8,303 bases of DNA, taken from positions 1-8,303 of the forward strand of contig DJHY01000156.1 of NCBI GenBank assembly GCA_002433335.1, given 5' to 3'. How positions within the stretch are numbered: position 1 is the stretch's first letter; each line of letters begins with the position of its first letter. Positions 1 to 6,093 of the stretch are shown here, one piece after another. This stretch comes from Rhodospirillaceae bacterium UBA6608. GTDB lineage: Bacteria; Pseudomonadota; Alphaproteobacteria; Rhodospirillales_A; Casp-alpha2. The notes below the pieces were generated by a model. The model was not told the DNA's origin and made no database searches. It saw nothing but the letters and a program-made list of their open reading frames with translations. Made by a program: the position numbers and the translations under genes.

Positions 1-54
1 CGGCGTGTTCCGGATGTAATCGGGCCGGCTCTTTAGGATCCGGCTTTCCAGGCG

Positions 55-216
55 CTAGCTGGTCTGCTTGGAATGCGAACAGCCCTGATAGTCGTTGACT
101 TCGCCCGCGGGGGTGGAGCTTTCCACTTCACCCGTCGATGACGACGGCTTCGCATTGTCGGCCCAGGATGCGGTCGAAAATCCAAGTACCAGGGCAAGGG
201 CGATCAGAATACGCAT
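55..216 (-). CDS. Small secreted protein, 53 aa, unknown function
   Basis: This short minus-strand gene starts at the ATG whose complement lies at 214-216 and ends at a TAG at 55-57. An AAGGAG ribosome binding site lies about 10 bases upstream of the start (complement of roughly 227-232), which strongly supports a real gene. Residues 1-19 form a classical signal peptide: Met-Arg, then a hydrophobic core (ILIALALVLGF), then a Ser-Thr-Ala-Ser-Trp-Ala end that fits signal peptidase I cleavage before Asp20. The mature part is only about 34 residues. It is Ser/Thr-rich and polar, with one cysteine in a GCSHSK segment close to the C-terminus. There is no lipobox, so it should be a soluble periplasmic or exported peptide. 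I do not recognise the family. It is divergent from the HEPN-like gene, with 315 bases between them. Confidence 0.72.
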   Translation of the reverse strand: MRILIALALVLGFSTASWADNAKPSSSTGEVESSTPAGEVNDYQGCSHSKQTS

Positions 217-257
217 GACCACGTCACTCCTTCAGGTTTATCTAATGAAAAGCCTAC

Positions 258-300
258 GTGTGGAGGACCCAAACGGCAAGGAAGATGTGGGACTCCACAC
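258..300. repeat. Inverted repeat GTGTGGAG / CTCCACAC
   Basis: GTGTGGAG at 258-265 is perfectly complementary to CTCCACAC at 293-300, and CCC (268-270) can pair with GGG (289-291) across a small internal loop. An overlapping shorter hairpin, TGTGG-GACT-CCACA (286-299), competes for the same right arm. In the minus orientation it would lie in or near the leader of the small secreted protein gene. No T-tract follows on either strand, so it is not a typical intrinsic terminator. Confidence 0.4.
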
Positions 301-413
301 CCGCCGCGAACGGTGGCGACACGGGGCGGGCAAACGTTTTTCAAGCGCGCTGGGGATGGCTGTTTTTGACCCATTTCAGACTATTGGAACGTTGCTCGCC
401 CCCCATTCGATAA

Positions 414-432
414 GGCCGTGCTTGTCACGGCC
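414..432. repeat. Tight GC-rich hairpin
   Basis: GGCCGTG (414-420) and CACGGCC (426-432) are perfect complements around a five-base loop (CTTGT). The stem is strong, but no run of T follows on the plus strand, and only a weak TTAT follows on the minus strand. A second small hairpin, GCCTT-TACCC-AAGGC, follows at 437-451. These could be transcript structures or protein-binding dyads upstream of the HEPN-like gene. Confidence 0.45.
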
Positions 433-476
433 ATCTGCCTTTACCCAAGGCGATCGTATAAAGTTAAGTACGGTGT

Positions 477-492
477 CCCCGGAATTCAGGGG
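477..492. promoter_or_regulatory. 16-bp near-palindrome upstream of HEPN-like gene
   Basis: The 16 bases CCCCGGAATTCAGGGG form a palindrome centred on GAATTC with a single mismatched pair (G481 against A488). It lies 40 bases before the start codon at 532 and 15 bases after a -10-like TATAAA at 457-462. This is where a repressor operator or an early-transcript hairpin could act. The site is seen directly; the regulatory role is inference. Confidence 0.35.
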
Positions 493-531
493 TGGTCGTG
501 ATCGGCGAGTCGGACAAAGGGTACCGCACAG

Positions 532-1791
532 ATGAACATCATGATGGCCTTCAAATGTGATGGCTGCGGCGCCGTTACAAATTGCCGGATCGGCATGTCG
601 AACCGACCCGAGCAGCCCCTACGTTTCTGCTGTCCTGGCTGTGGGCAGCCGATCGACATCATTTTCGGCGGGAAGCACGTAGGGGTAACCGGTGCTGTCG
701 AAATTGAGGCCGTTGGACCGTTTGACGAGGGGGCAAATTTCGTCGATCTGCACCTGGATTTTCCGGTGTCCTTCGGGAAATACGTCATGGGTGACACACC
801 CTTTATGCGGGCTGTCGGTCGCATCGGGGCTGAGAATATCCATATCCATAACGCGCGCTTGCAGCAGCTGGATGCGACCTATCAGGATTTTGGCTTCTTC
901 GAGACCCTGCTGAAATTCTACATCCGAGAAAAATGGGCACCTTTCCAGAATGCTGCCGAAAAGCGTTTCGATACCAAGGTGGCTTCGAACAGGATGCAGG
1001 ACAGGAATGCAGCCCTTTACGAAGTCATCGCAAAGGTGATGTGGCCTTTTGCTCGGGCTGGCCAGGGCATGGATGATATCCAGCAGTTCATGCAGATCGA
1101 AATGGATCTAGCCAAAGCCGATCAGACTGCTTTCGACGCCTTCATCGAAGAGATTCTGGACACCGGCTTCCTAAAAAACTTGCAGATCGACTGCCTGAAG
1201 ATCTACCCCCGAATACTGAAGGCTGAACTACCCCTGCGGCCTGCTTTGTTCCTGGATTTCGACACCGAATACCAGAATCAGCCCATTCCTATGCGGGTGT
1301 CGGCAGATCAGTTCGACACCTTCAAAGACCTGTACAAGGACACCTCGGAGATAATCTCACGGCAGTTTGTCCTGGTCGCCGGGCTCAACAACCTACTGAA
1401 ACGCGGCGACCATAATGCGTTCAAGCCGGGGATCGGCCTGACTAAGTCCGGCAAGGACTTCACCCCGAAAAGCCTGCATGAGTTCGCCGATGTTCCCTTC
1501 GGCCAAAAGGAAGACTTCATTGATGACAGTTGGTTTTCGTTCGGCGACGAGGCGGCCGACAACCAGCTGAGGAATGCGATCGCACACTACAAGACCGACT
1601 ACGACGACATCACTCAGATGATCACCTACTACCCCCGCCGGGAAGGGATGAAACAGGAGAAGTCAGAGGAGATCTATTTCCTCGAATTCATGAGGCGGAT
1701 TCTCGTTGCCTACCGGGAGATGAATAGGCTGCACCAGCTGATCAAATCCCTATTTTATTTCCACTATCTCGTTCGTTCTGGAAAGAAATGA
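532..1791 (+). CDS. Zinc-ribbon and HEPN-like domain protein, 419 aa
   Basis: The N-terminus has a probable zinc ribbon, C9-x2-C12 paired with C34-x2-C37, plus extra cysteines at 18 and 33. The middle is a long, mostly helical region without a recognised motif. The C-terminal part, from about residue 257, is predicted to be helical. It carries R347-N348-A-I-A-H352, the R-[N]-x3-H arrangement typical of HEPN domains, in which Arg and His form a metal-independent RNase site. A YDDITQMITYYP segment follows, and the chain ends in amphipathic helices. From family knowledge, HEPN proteins often act as toxin or phage-defence ribonucleases, though many are non-catalytic. The start at 532 is chosen because AAAGGG lies about 10 bases upstream; Met4 (541) and Met5 (544) are alternatives. 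There is no signal peptide, so it should be cytoplasmic. Codon use is less GC-rich than in the following genes, which suggests horizontal acquisition. No antitoxin partner is visible. Confidence 0.8.
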   Translation: MNIMMAFKCDGCGAVTNCRIGMSNRPEQPLRFCCPGCGQPIDIIFGGKHVGVTGAVEIEAVGPFDEGANFVDLHLDFPVSFGKYVMGDTPFMRAVGRIGAENIHIHNARLQQLDATYQDFGFFETLLKFYIREKWAPFQNAAEKRFDTKVASNRMQDRNAALYEVIAKVMWPFARAGQGMDDIQQFMQIEMDLAKADQTAFDAFIEEILDTGFLKNLQIDCLKIYPRILKAELPLRPALFLDFDTEYQNQPIPMRVSADQFDTFKDLYKDTSEIISRQFVLVAGLNNLLKRGDHNAFKPGIGLTKSGKDFTPKSLHEFADVPFGQKEDFIDDSWFSFGDEAADNQLRNAIAHYKTDYDDITQMITYYPRREGMKQEKSEEIYFLEFMRRILVAYREMNRLHQLIKSLFYFHYLVRSGKK

Positions 1792-1852
1792 GGGATAGTT
1801 TTAAGTCCGCATTTCCCACGAAGGACAGGTGCATCGCAATTCCGAGTACATG

Positions 1853-1879
1853 TTACCTAATTTCCCGAGGCTTAGGTAA
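1853..1879. repeat. Perfect 8-bp inverted repeat after HEPN-like gene
   Basis: TTACCTAA (1853-1860) and TTAGGTAA (1872-1879) are perfect inverted copies separated by 11 bases. They lie 61 bases after the HEPN-like stop codon and about 105 bases before the lyase gene. The arms are A/T-rich and no T-tract follows, so a terminator is unlikely. A dimeric regulator site or an element boundary fits better. The rest of the 192-base gap (1792-1983) shows nothing I can assign. Confidence 0.4.
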
Positions 1880-1983
1880 ACCGTATGGAAAGTCGGTAGC
1901 GTCCGGATTTGGCTACAAGCCGCCGCCCTGCACGTTCATTGTCCTCGACCGGTTTCGGGTGAACTTGGCCCCTTTGGGGGGCT

Positions 1984-2850
1984 ATGATCGATGTGATGAC
2001 TCAGACCGTCACCATTTTCGAAGTCGGGCCGCGCGACGGCTTGCAGAACGAGAAACGCCCTATCGCCACGGCGGACAAGGTGCGCCTGATCAACCTGTTG
2101 TCGGCGGCGGGCCTGGCGAAGATCGAGGCGACCAGTTTCGTTTCGCCCAAATGGGTGCCGCAGATGGCCGACGCCGCCGAGGTGATGGCGGCGATCGACC
2201 GCAAGCCCGGCGTGACCTATGGCGCGTTGACCCCGAACCTGAAGGGCTATGAGGCCGCCAAGGCGGCGCGGGCGGACGAGGTCGCGGTGTTCGCCGCCGC
2301 CTCGGAAGCGTTCAGCCAAAAGAACATCAACTGCACCATCGCCGACAGCCTGGAACGGTTCCGCCCCCTGGCCGAGGCGGCGCGGGCCGACGGCATGCCG
2401 GTGCGGGGCTACGTCTCCTGCGTCACCGACTGCCCCTATTCGGGCGCGGTCGAACCGGGCGCGACGGCGCGGGTCGCGGCGGCGCTGTTCGACATGGGCT
2501 GTTACGAGGTTTCCCTGGGCGACACCATCGGCAAGGCCACGCCGGACAGCATCGCCGCGATGCTGGACGCGGTCCTGGCCCATGCCGACGCAAGCCGTCT
2601 GGCCGGGCATTACCACGACACCGGCGGGCGGGCGCTGGACAACATCGGCGTCAGTTTGGAGCGGGGATTGCGCACCTTCGATGCCGCCGTCGGTGGCCTG
2701 GGCGGCTGCCCCTATGCGCCGGGGGCCAAGGGCAACGTGGCGACCGGCGCGGTCGTCGACTACGTCGAACATCGCGGTTTTTCGACCGGGATCGACGCCG
2801 CCTTGTTGGGCGCGGCGGAGGCATTCGTCCGCGGCTTGCTTGTCGCGTGA
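1984..2850 (+). CDS. Hydroxymethylglutaryl-CoA lyase homologue
   Basis: This is a 288-residue DRE-TIM barrel enzyme of the HMG-CoA lyase family, which splits 3-hydroxy-3-methylglutaryl-CoA into acetoacetate and acetyl-CoA in leucine catabolism. The hallmark EVGPRDGLQNE (13-23) is present. So are E48, D180, the metal ligands H209 and H211 (GHYHDT) and the catalytic Cys242 loop GLGGCPYAPGAKGN. Compared with the human enzyme from memory, all these residues align at a constant offset of 24 (R41, D42, E72, D204, H233, H235, C266, N275). The next conserved pair, Glu-Asp of the ATED motif, is Gly255-Ala256 here, so the substrate may differ. No leucine-pathway partner genes are nearby. The start is uncertain: ATG at 1984 follows a G-rich run very closely, and ATG at 1996 (Met5) is equally possible. 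The chain is slightly shorter than usual for the family. Confidence 0.85.
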   Translation: MIDVMTQTVTIFEVGPRDGLQNEKRPIATADKVRLINLLSAAGLAKIEATSFVSPKWVPQMADAAEVMAAIDRKPGVTYGALTPNLKGYEAAKAARADEVAVFAAASEAFSQKNINCTIADSLERFRPLAEAARADGMPVRGYVSCVTDCPYSGAVEPGATARVAAALFDMGCYEVSLGDTIGKATPDSIAAMLDAVLAHADASRLAGHYHDTGGRALDNIGVSLERGLRTFDAAVGGLGGCPYAPGAKGNVATGAVVDYVEHRGFSTGIDAALLGAAEAFVRGLLVA

Positions 2851-2863
2851 CGACCCGGCTTGA

Positions 2864-2878
2864 CCTGACGCGTTCAGG
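2864..2878. terminator. Weak hairpin after lyase gene
   Basis: CCTGA and TCAGG pair around a CGCGT loop 14 bases after the lyase stop codon, followed by GTTTAGG rather than a true T-tract. It may be a weak terminator. A TTGACC at 2860-2865 overlaps it and could instead be a -35 element for the next gene. Confidence 0.2.
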
Positions 2879-2901
2879 GTTTAGGCTGCTTTCCTAATAA
2901 A

Positions 2902-2950
2902 CATCCCAAATACGCATCCCAAGTGCACATCCAAGCAAATAGCCATCCCC
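2902..2950 (+). repeat. Short direct repeats (CATCC series)
   Basis: CATCC begins at 2902, 2915, 2928 and 2944. The first two copies share CATCCCAA and the first three are spaced exactly 13 bases apart. The last copy runs into CCCCGGGGGG, whose G-run acts as the ribosome binding site of the next gene. The series lies in the presumed leader between the lyase and the binding-protein gene. It could bind a regulator or be a decayed tandem duplication. Confidence 0.45.
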
Positions 2951-2961
2951 GGGGGGACTCC

Positions 2962-3849
2962 ATGACCAAGATTCATATCCAATTCACGCTGTTCTCGGCG
3001 TTTTATTCGCCGCTGATCTCGACCATGTCGGGCGGTTTTCTTCAGGCCGAAGGGCTTGAGCCGGAATGGTCCGTCTCGCCCCCGGGCAAATCGGCGATCG
3101 ACGCCCTGCTCGACGGTTCGGCCCATGTCGTGCAATCGGCGCTGAGCCAGGGCTTCACCACCTTGGGAAAGGGTGAGACGCCGAAGGTCAAACACTTCGC
3201 CCAGATCAACGAAATGGACGGTTTCTTCCTGACCGGGCGCGAAGCCGATCCCGATTTCACCTGGGACAAGCTCGAAGGCGCCGACCTCGTCTGCTTCGGC
3301 GGCGGCCAGCCGCGCGCCATGTTCATGTATGCCTGCCACAAGGCCGGGATCGATTTTTCCAAGATCAATCTGATCTGCCCGGGCGGCGCCGCCGACATCG
3401 ACAAGGCCTTCCGCGACGGCCAAGGCCAGTACGTGCAGCAGCAGGGCCCCTTCCCCCAGCAGTTGGAGAAAGACGGCGTCGGCCATGTCGTCGCCCAGGT
3501 CGGCCCGCAGATCGGCCCGAACGGGTTCTCGTCGCTCTGCGCCACGCCGGAATGGCTGGAAACGGACATGGCCAAGGCGTTCATGCGGGCCTATCGCAAG
3601 ACCCGCCAATACATGAACGACACCCCGGCGGCGGAAATCGCCAAGGCCGAAAAGCCCTATTTCCCCAAGATCGACGAAGACGTCCTGGCCGATTGCATCG
3701 CGACCTATCAAAAGCTCGGCTGCTGGACGCCGCATGTGGAAATCACCAAGGAAGCCTATGAAGTGACCTTGGATGTGTTCGAGCATTTCGGTACGTTGAA
3801 GGAACGCTATCCTTACGAGGCCGTCTGCTGCCTGCCGCCGCAGGGATAA
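2962..3849 (+). CDS. NMT1/THI5-like substrate-binding protein fold, no signal peptide
   Basis: This 295-residue protein resembles the binding proteins of nitrate/taurine/pyrimidine-type ABC transporters (NMT1/THI5-like, type 2 periplasmic fold). The FSAFYSPL segment (11-18), followed by GGFLQAEGLEPEW, matches the usual first strand and helix of the family. A later AKAFMRAYRKTRQY helix also fits. The fold begins at residue 3 or so, leaving no room for a signal peptide, so the protein should be cytoplasmic unless the start is wrong. ATG 2962 is chosen because a GGGGGGA ribosome site precedes it by four bases. A GTG at 2923 would add 13 polar residues and still no signal. It appears to lack the Lys and His used by yeast Thi5 to make HMP phosphate, judged from a remembered alignment. 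A Cys-Cys pair (289-290) sits near the end. The permease gene follows after 53 bases. The ligand is unknown. Confidence 0.75.
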   Translation: MTKIHIQFTLFSAFYSPLISTMSGGFLQAEGLEPEWSVSPPGKSAIDALLDGSAHVVQSALSQGFTTLGKGETPKVKHFAQINEMDGFFLTGREADPDFTWDKLEGADLVCFGGGQPRAMFMYACHKAGIDFSKINLICPGGAADIDKAFRDGQGQYVQQQGPFPQQLEKDGVGHVVAQVGPQIGPNGFSSLCATPEWLETDMAKAFMRAYRKTRQYMNDTPAAEIAKAEKPYFPKIDEDVLADCIATYQKLGCWTPHVEITKEAYEVTLDVFEHFGTLKERYPYEAVCCLPPQG

Positions 3850-3858
3850 GCATCCTTC

Positions 3859-3878
3859 GGACCGGCCGCGCCGGGTCC
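3859..3878 (+). other. GC-rich hairpin between binding protein and permease
   Basis: GGACCGGC (3859-3866) pairs with GCC (3870-3872) and GGTCC (3874-3878), leaving a CGC loop and one bulged G. It lies between two probably co-transcribed genes and has no T-tract. It may protect the upstream message or tune downstream expression. Confidence 0.4.
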
Positions 3879-3902
3879 ATATCCGATTTGGGGTGAACCC
3901 GC

Positions 3903-5105
3903 GTGCTGTTGAACGCCGCCATCGTCATTGCCTTGCTGGTCGTGCTGTTGATCCTGTGGTCGCCACGGGTTCACCGGCACACCACTTGGCGGGCGATGAC
4001 CACGCCGCTGGCATCGATCATCGGCAGCGGCTTTCTGGTCCTGGGGCCGATCCTCGATGTGTCCTATGGCCGCTACGCCCCCGTGGCGATGGCCGCGCTT
4101 TGCCTGTTCGCTTACCTATACGGCGGGGCGATCCGCTACAACATGGCGGCAATCGACGCCAGCCGCGGCCACCGCACGGTTCTGATCAAACGGATGGAGA
4201 CCGGGGCGTCCTGGTCCCTCGGCTTCGCCTACATCATTTCCGTCGCCTACTACCTGAACCTGTTCGGCGCCTTCGGCGTCAGCCTGACGGCGGTGAACAC
4301 GCCGACCGACGCCAAGCTGCTGACCAGTGCTGTGTTCATCGTCATTCTGTTCGTTGGCTGGACGCGGGGGTTCCGGGTTCTGGAAAGCATGGAATACGTC
4401 TCGGTCGCCGCCAAGCTGGCGATCATCGCCGGTTTTCTGATCGGCCTGGGGGCCTATTCCTATGGCAAGGCGACAACGGGCGAGCTGGTTTTCAACGCCC
4501 CCCAACTGACCGGCTGGCCCGCCCTGGCCCTGGGCTTCGGGCTGATCGTCACGGTCCAGGGGTTCGAGACCTCGCGCTATCTGGGCGACGAATACGATGC
4601 CCGCACGCGCATCACCTCGATGAAATGGGCGCAATGGGTCTCGGCGGCGATCTACATGACCTACATGGTCTTGCTGGCGTTCGACTTCACACCCTCTCAG
4701 GAAAAGCTGAGCGAGACCGCGATCATCGACATGATGCATCTGGTCGCCCCCATTCTACCGGGCCTGTTGGTGGCGGCCGCCTTGGCCGCGCAGTTCAGCG
4801 CCGCCGTGGCGGACACCAGCGGCTCCGGCGGCTTGTTCGAGGAACTGACCCAGGGGCGCATTTCCACCCGCGCCGCCTATGCCCTGTTGGCCGGGGTCGG
4901 CCTGGCCCTGACCTGGTCGGTCAACGTGTTCGAGATCATCAGCTACGCTTCGCGCGCCTTCGCCGCCTACTACGCCATCCAGTCCGCGATCGCCGCCGCG
5001 ACCGCTTGGCGGGCGGGGGATCGATTGTGGCGCGTACCATTGTATGCGGCCCTATGTGTATTGGGCATCGCCATCGTTCTGTTCGGGCAACCGGCCGAAA
5101 GTTGA
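3903..5105 (+). CDS. APC-superfamily-like membrane permease, 400 aa
   Basis: This is a polytopic inner-membrane protein with about 12 predicted helices covering most of its length: residues 5-19, 35-51, 60-76, 100-125, 138-152, 165-186, 203-219, 246-265, 280-305, 323-345, 346-372 and 380-396. SIIGSGFLVLGPIL (38-51) resembles the Gly-rich unwound first helix of amino acid/polyamine/organocation (APC) transporters. VQGFETSRYLGDE (218-230) resembles their Gly-Phe-Glu helix with a following conserved Glu. Such proteins usually move amino acids, amines or other small organic solutes by ion symport or exchange; the substrate here cannot be told. The start is the GTG at 3903, seven bases after TGGGGTG. 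The 53-base gap to the binding-protein gene suggests co-transcription. An unusual point is the extra N-terminal helix before the GSG motif. The assignment to the superfamily is moderately sure; membrane location is nearly certain. Confidence 0.75.
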   Translation: MLLNAAIVIALLVVLLILWSPRVHRHTTWRAMTTPLASIIGSGFLVLGPILDVSYGRYAPVAMAALCLFAYLYGGAIRYNMAAIDASRGHRTVLIKRMETGASWSLGFAYIISVAYYLNLFGAFGVSLTAVNTPTDAKLLTSAVFIVILFVGWTRGFRVLESMEYVSVAAKLAIIAGFLIGLGAYSYGKATTGELVFNAPQLTGWPALALGFGLIVTVQGFETSRYLGDEYDARTRITSMKWAQWVSAAIYMTYMVLLAFDFTPSQEKLSETAIIDMMHLVAPILPGLLVAAALAAQFSAAVADTSGSGGLFEELTQGRISTRAAYALLAGVGLALTWSVNVFEIISYASRAFAAYYAIQSAIAAATAWRAGDRLWRVPLYAALCVLGIAIVLFGQPAES

Positions 5106-5131
5106 GTTGTTTGATCGGGAATATGGATATT
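5102..5131 (+). promoter_or_regulatory. Possible promoter of diguanylate cyclase gene
   Basis: TTGAGT (5102-5107) and GATATT (5126-5131) are spaced by 18 bases in the short A/T-rich gap before the next gene. Each matches four of six sigma-70-type consensus bases. Support is weak. Confidence 0.2.
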
Positions 5132-5156
5132 TGAATTTTTCGACTATGCTGCGGCG

Positions 5157-6053
5157 ATGAGCGATTCCAAACAAACGATCCTTGCGGTCGACGACGATGA
5201 AATTACACGGGTTTTGCTCGAAAGCGTGTTGTCGGCGATCGGCAATGTGGACATCGTCGTTGCCTCGTCCGGGGAAGAGGCGATTCGGGAAGCCGCATCC
5301 CTGCGCCCCGATTTGGTCGTGCTCGACGTTTATATGCCGGACATGAACGGCTACGAGACCTGCCGCCGTATTCTGGCGCAGCCGGAAAACCACGACACAC
5401 CGATCATTTTCATCACCGCCCTGAATTCCACGGCGGACGAGGAACACGGCCTGGAAGCCGGCGCGGTAGATTTCATTCGCAAACCGATCATCCCCCGGAT
5501 TGTTCAGGCGCGGGTTTCGAACATTCTGAAGCTACGCGCCGCGACCAAGAAGCTGGAACGCCTGGCATCGATCGACGGCCTGACCGGCGCTTTCAACCGC
5601 CGTCATTTCTTCAAAGCCGCCGACGCCGAATTCGCCCGCAGCAAACGCTATGGCTTTCCCCTTTCCGTCATGATGATCGATCTGGACCACTTCAAAGCCA
5701 TCAATGACCGCTGGGGTCACGCGGTCGGCGACGAAACGCTGAAAGCCGCCGTCGGCGCGATCCAAACCGCGATCCGCCGCGAGGACACCCTGGGCCGCCT
5801 GGGCGGCGAGGAATTCGCCGTTCTGCTGCCGCAGACCGATGCCAGCGGCGCGGCCTTGTTCGGCGAGCGCCTACGGCAAGTGATATCGGAGCTTCGGGTC
5901 GAAACCGGTGAAGCGCCTCTCAGCTTCACCACCAGCGTCGGCGTCGCCCAAGTTTCGCAGGAAGATAAGGCGTTCAAGGACACCTTGGCCCGCGCCGACC
6001 AGGCCCTCTATGACGCGAAAGACAGCGGTCGAAATCGAGTCGCCGTCGCCTGA
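5157..6053 (+). CDS. Response regulator diguanylate cyclase (REC-GGDEF)
   Basis: This 298-residue protein has an N-terminal receiver domain (about 7-122). Its acidic pocket is D12-D14, the phospho-acceptor is Asp57, and the switch and lysine positions are T87 and K109-P110. A short helical linker (about 124-138) leads to a GGDEF domain that starts with DGLTGAFNRR and carries an active-site GGEEF at 216-220. The product-inhibition site R207-x2-D210 lies exactly five residues before GGEEF, as in PleD. By family knowledge, phosphorylation drives dimerisation and synthesis of cyclic di-GMP from two GTP, with feedback inhibition. The layout is WspR-like (one receiver) rather than PleD-like (two). 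No cognate histidine kinase is in the window. The ribosome site before the ATG at 5157 is poor (GCGGCG). The gene lies 51 bases after the permease and may have its own promoter. Confidence 0.95.
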   Translation: MSDSKQTILAVDDDEITRVLLESVLSAIGNVDIVVASSGEEAIREAASLRPDLVVLDVYMPDMNGYETCRRILAQPENHDTPIIFITALNSTADEEHGLEAGAVDFIRKPIIPRIVQARVSNILKLRAATKKLERLASIDGLTGAFNRRHFFKAADAEFARSKRYGFPLSVMMIDLDHFKAINDRWGHAVGDETLKAAVGAIQTAIRREDTLGRLGGEEFAVLLPQTDASGAALFGERLRQVISELRVETGEAPLSFTTSVGVAQVSQEDKAFKDTLARADQALYDAKDSGRNRVAVA

Positions 6054-6093
6054 CAGCCTTAATTTCTCCGCTTTGGTTTCGCACCTTTTTTCT

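Larger units (their letters stand above)
217..531. other. Divergent intergenic region with several dyads
   Basis: This 315-base region separates two divergent genes and I see no convincing coding sequence in it. A plus-strand frame is open from the left across it, but it has no good ribosome binding site and no recognisable content. The region holds a long-range inverted repeat near 258-300, a tight hairpin at 414-432, a smaller hairpin at 437-451 and a 16-base near-palindrome at 477-492. A -10-like TATAAA lies at 457-462, but I find no properly spaced -35 for it. The concentration of dyads suggests regulatory sites or the scar of a mobile insertion. Neither can be decided from the sequence alone. 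Confidence 0.6.

Noticed and set aside
24..44. GCCGG/CCGGC dyad after the small secreted protein gene as a terminator
   Set aside because: Only five base pairs with an 11-base loop and no T-tract on the minus strand.
95..535. 146-codon plus-strand open frame over the left intergenic region
   Set aside because: It starts antisense to the small secreted protein, lacks a convincing ribosome site, has no recognisable domain and runs through several dyads.
1788..2252. 154-codon frame overlapping the HEPN-like stop codon (ATGA overlap)
   Set aside because: The overlap looks like coupling, but more than half of the frame lies inside the lyase gene in another frame and the protein has no family features.
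1936..2772. 278-codon minus-strand frame opposite the lyase gene
   Set aside because: Typical antisense shadow of a high-GC gene: Arg/Gly/His-rich with no motifs, while the plus-strand frame is an unmistakable enzyme.
2902..2950. CRISPR-like or iteron array
   Set aside because: Units are only 13 bases, with no spacers of constant length, no cas genes and no replication gene.
2923..2961. GTG start extending the binding-protein gene by 13 residues
   Set aside because: It lies inside the CATCC repeats, has no ribosome site, and adds no signal peptide; ATG 2962 has a G-rich site just upstream.
2962..3849. HMP phosphate synthase (Thi5 function) for the NMT1/THI5-like protein
   Set aside because: Aligned from memory, the Lys and His that yeast Thi5 needs are replaced by unrelated residues, and no thiamine genes are nearby.
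3893..5134. 413-codon frame overlapping the permease gene
   Set aside because: Arg/Gly-rich composition and no membrane segments; the +1-shifted frame has about 12 helices and APC-like motifs.
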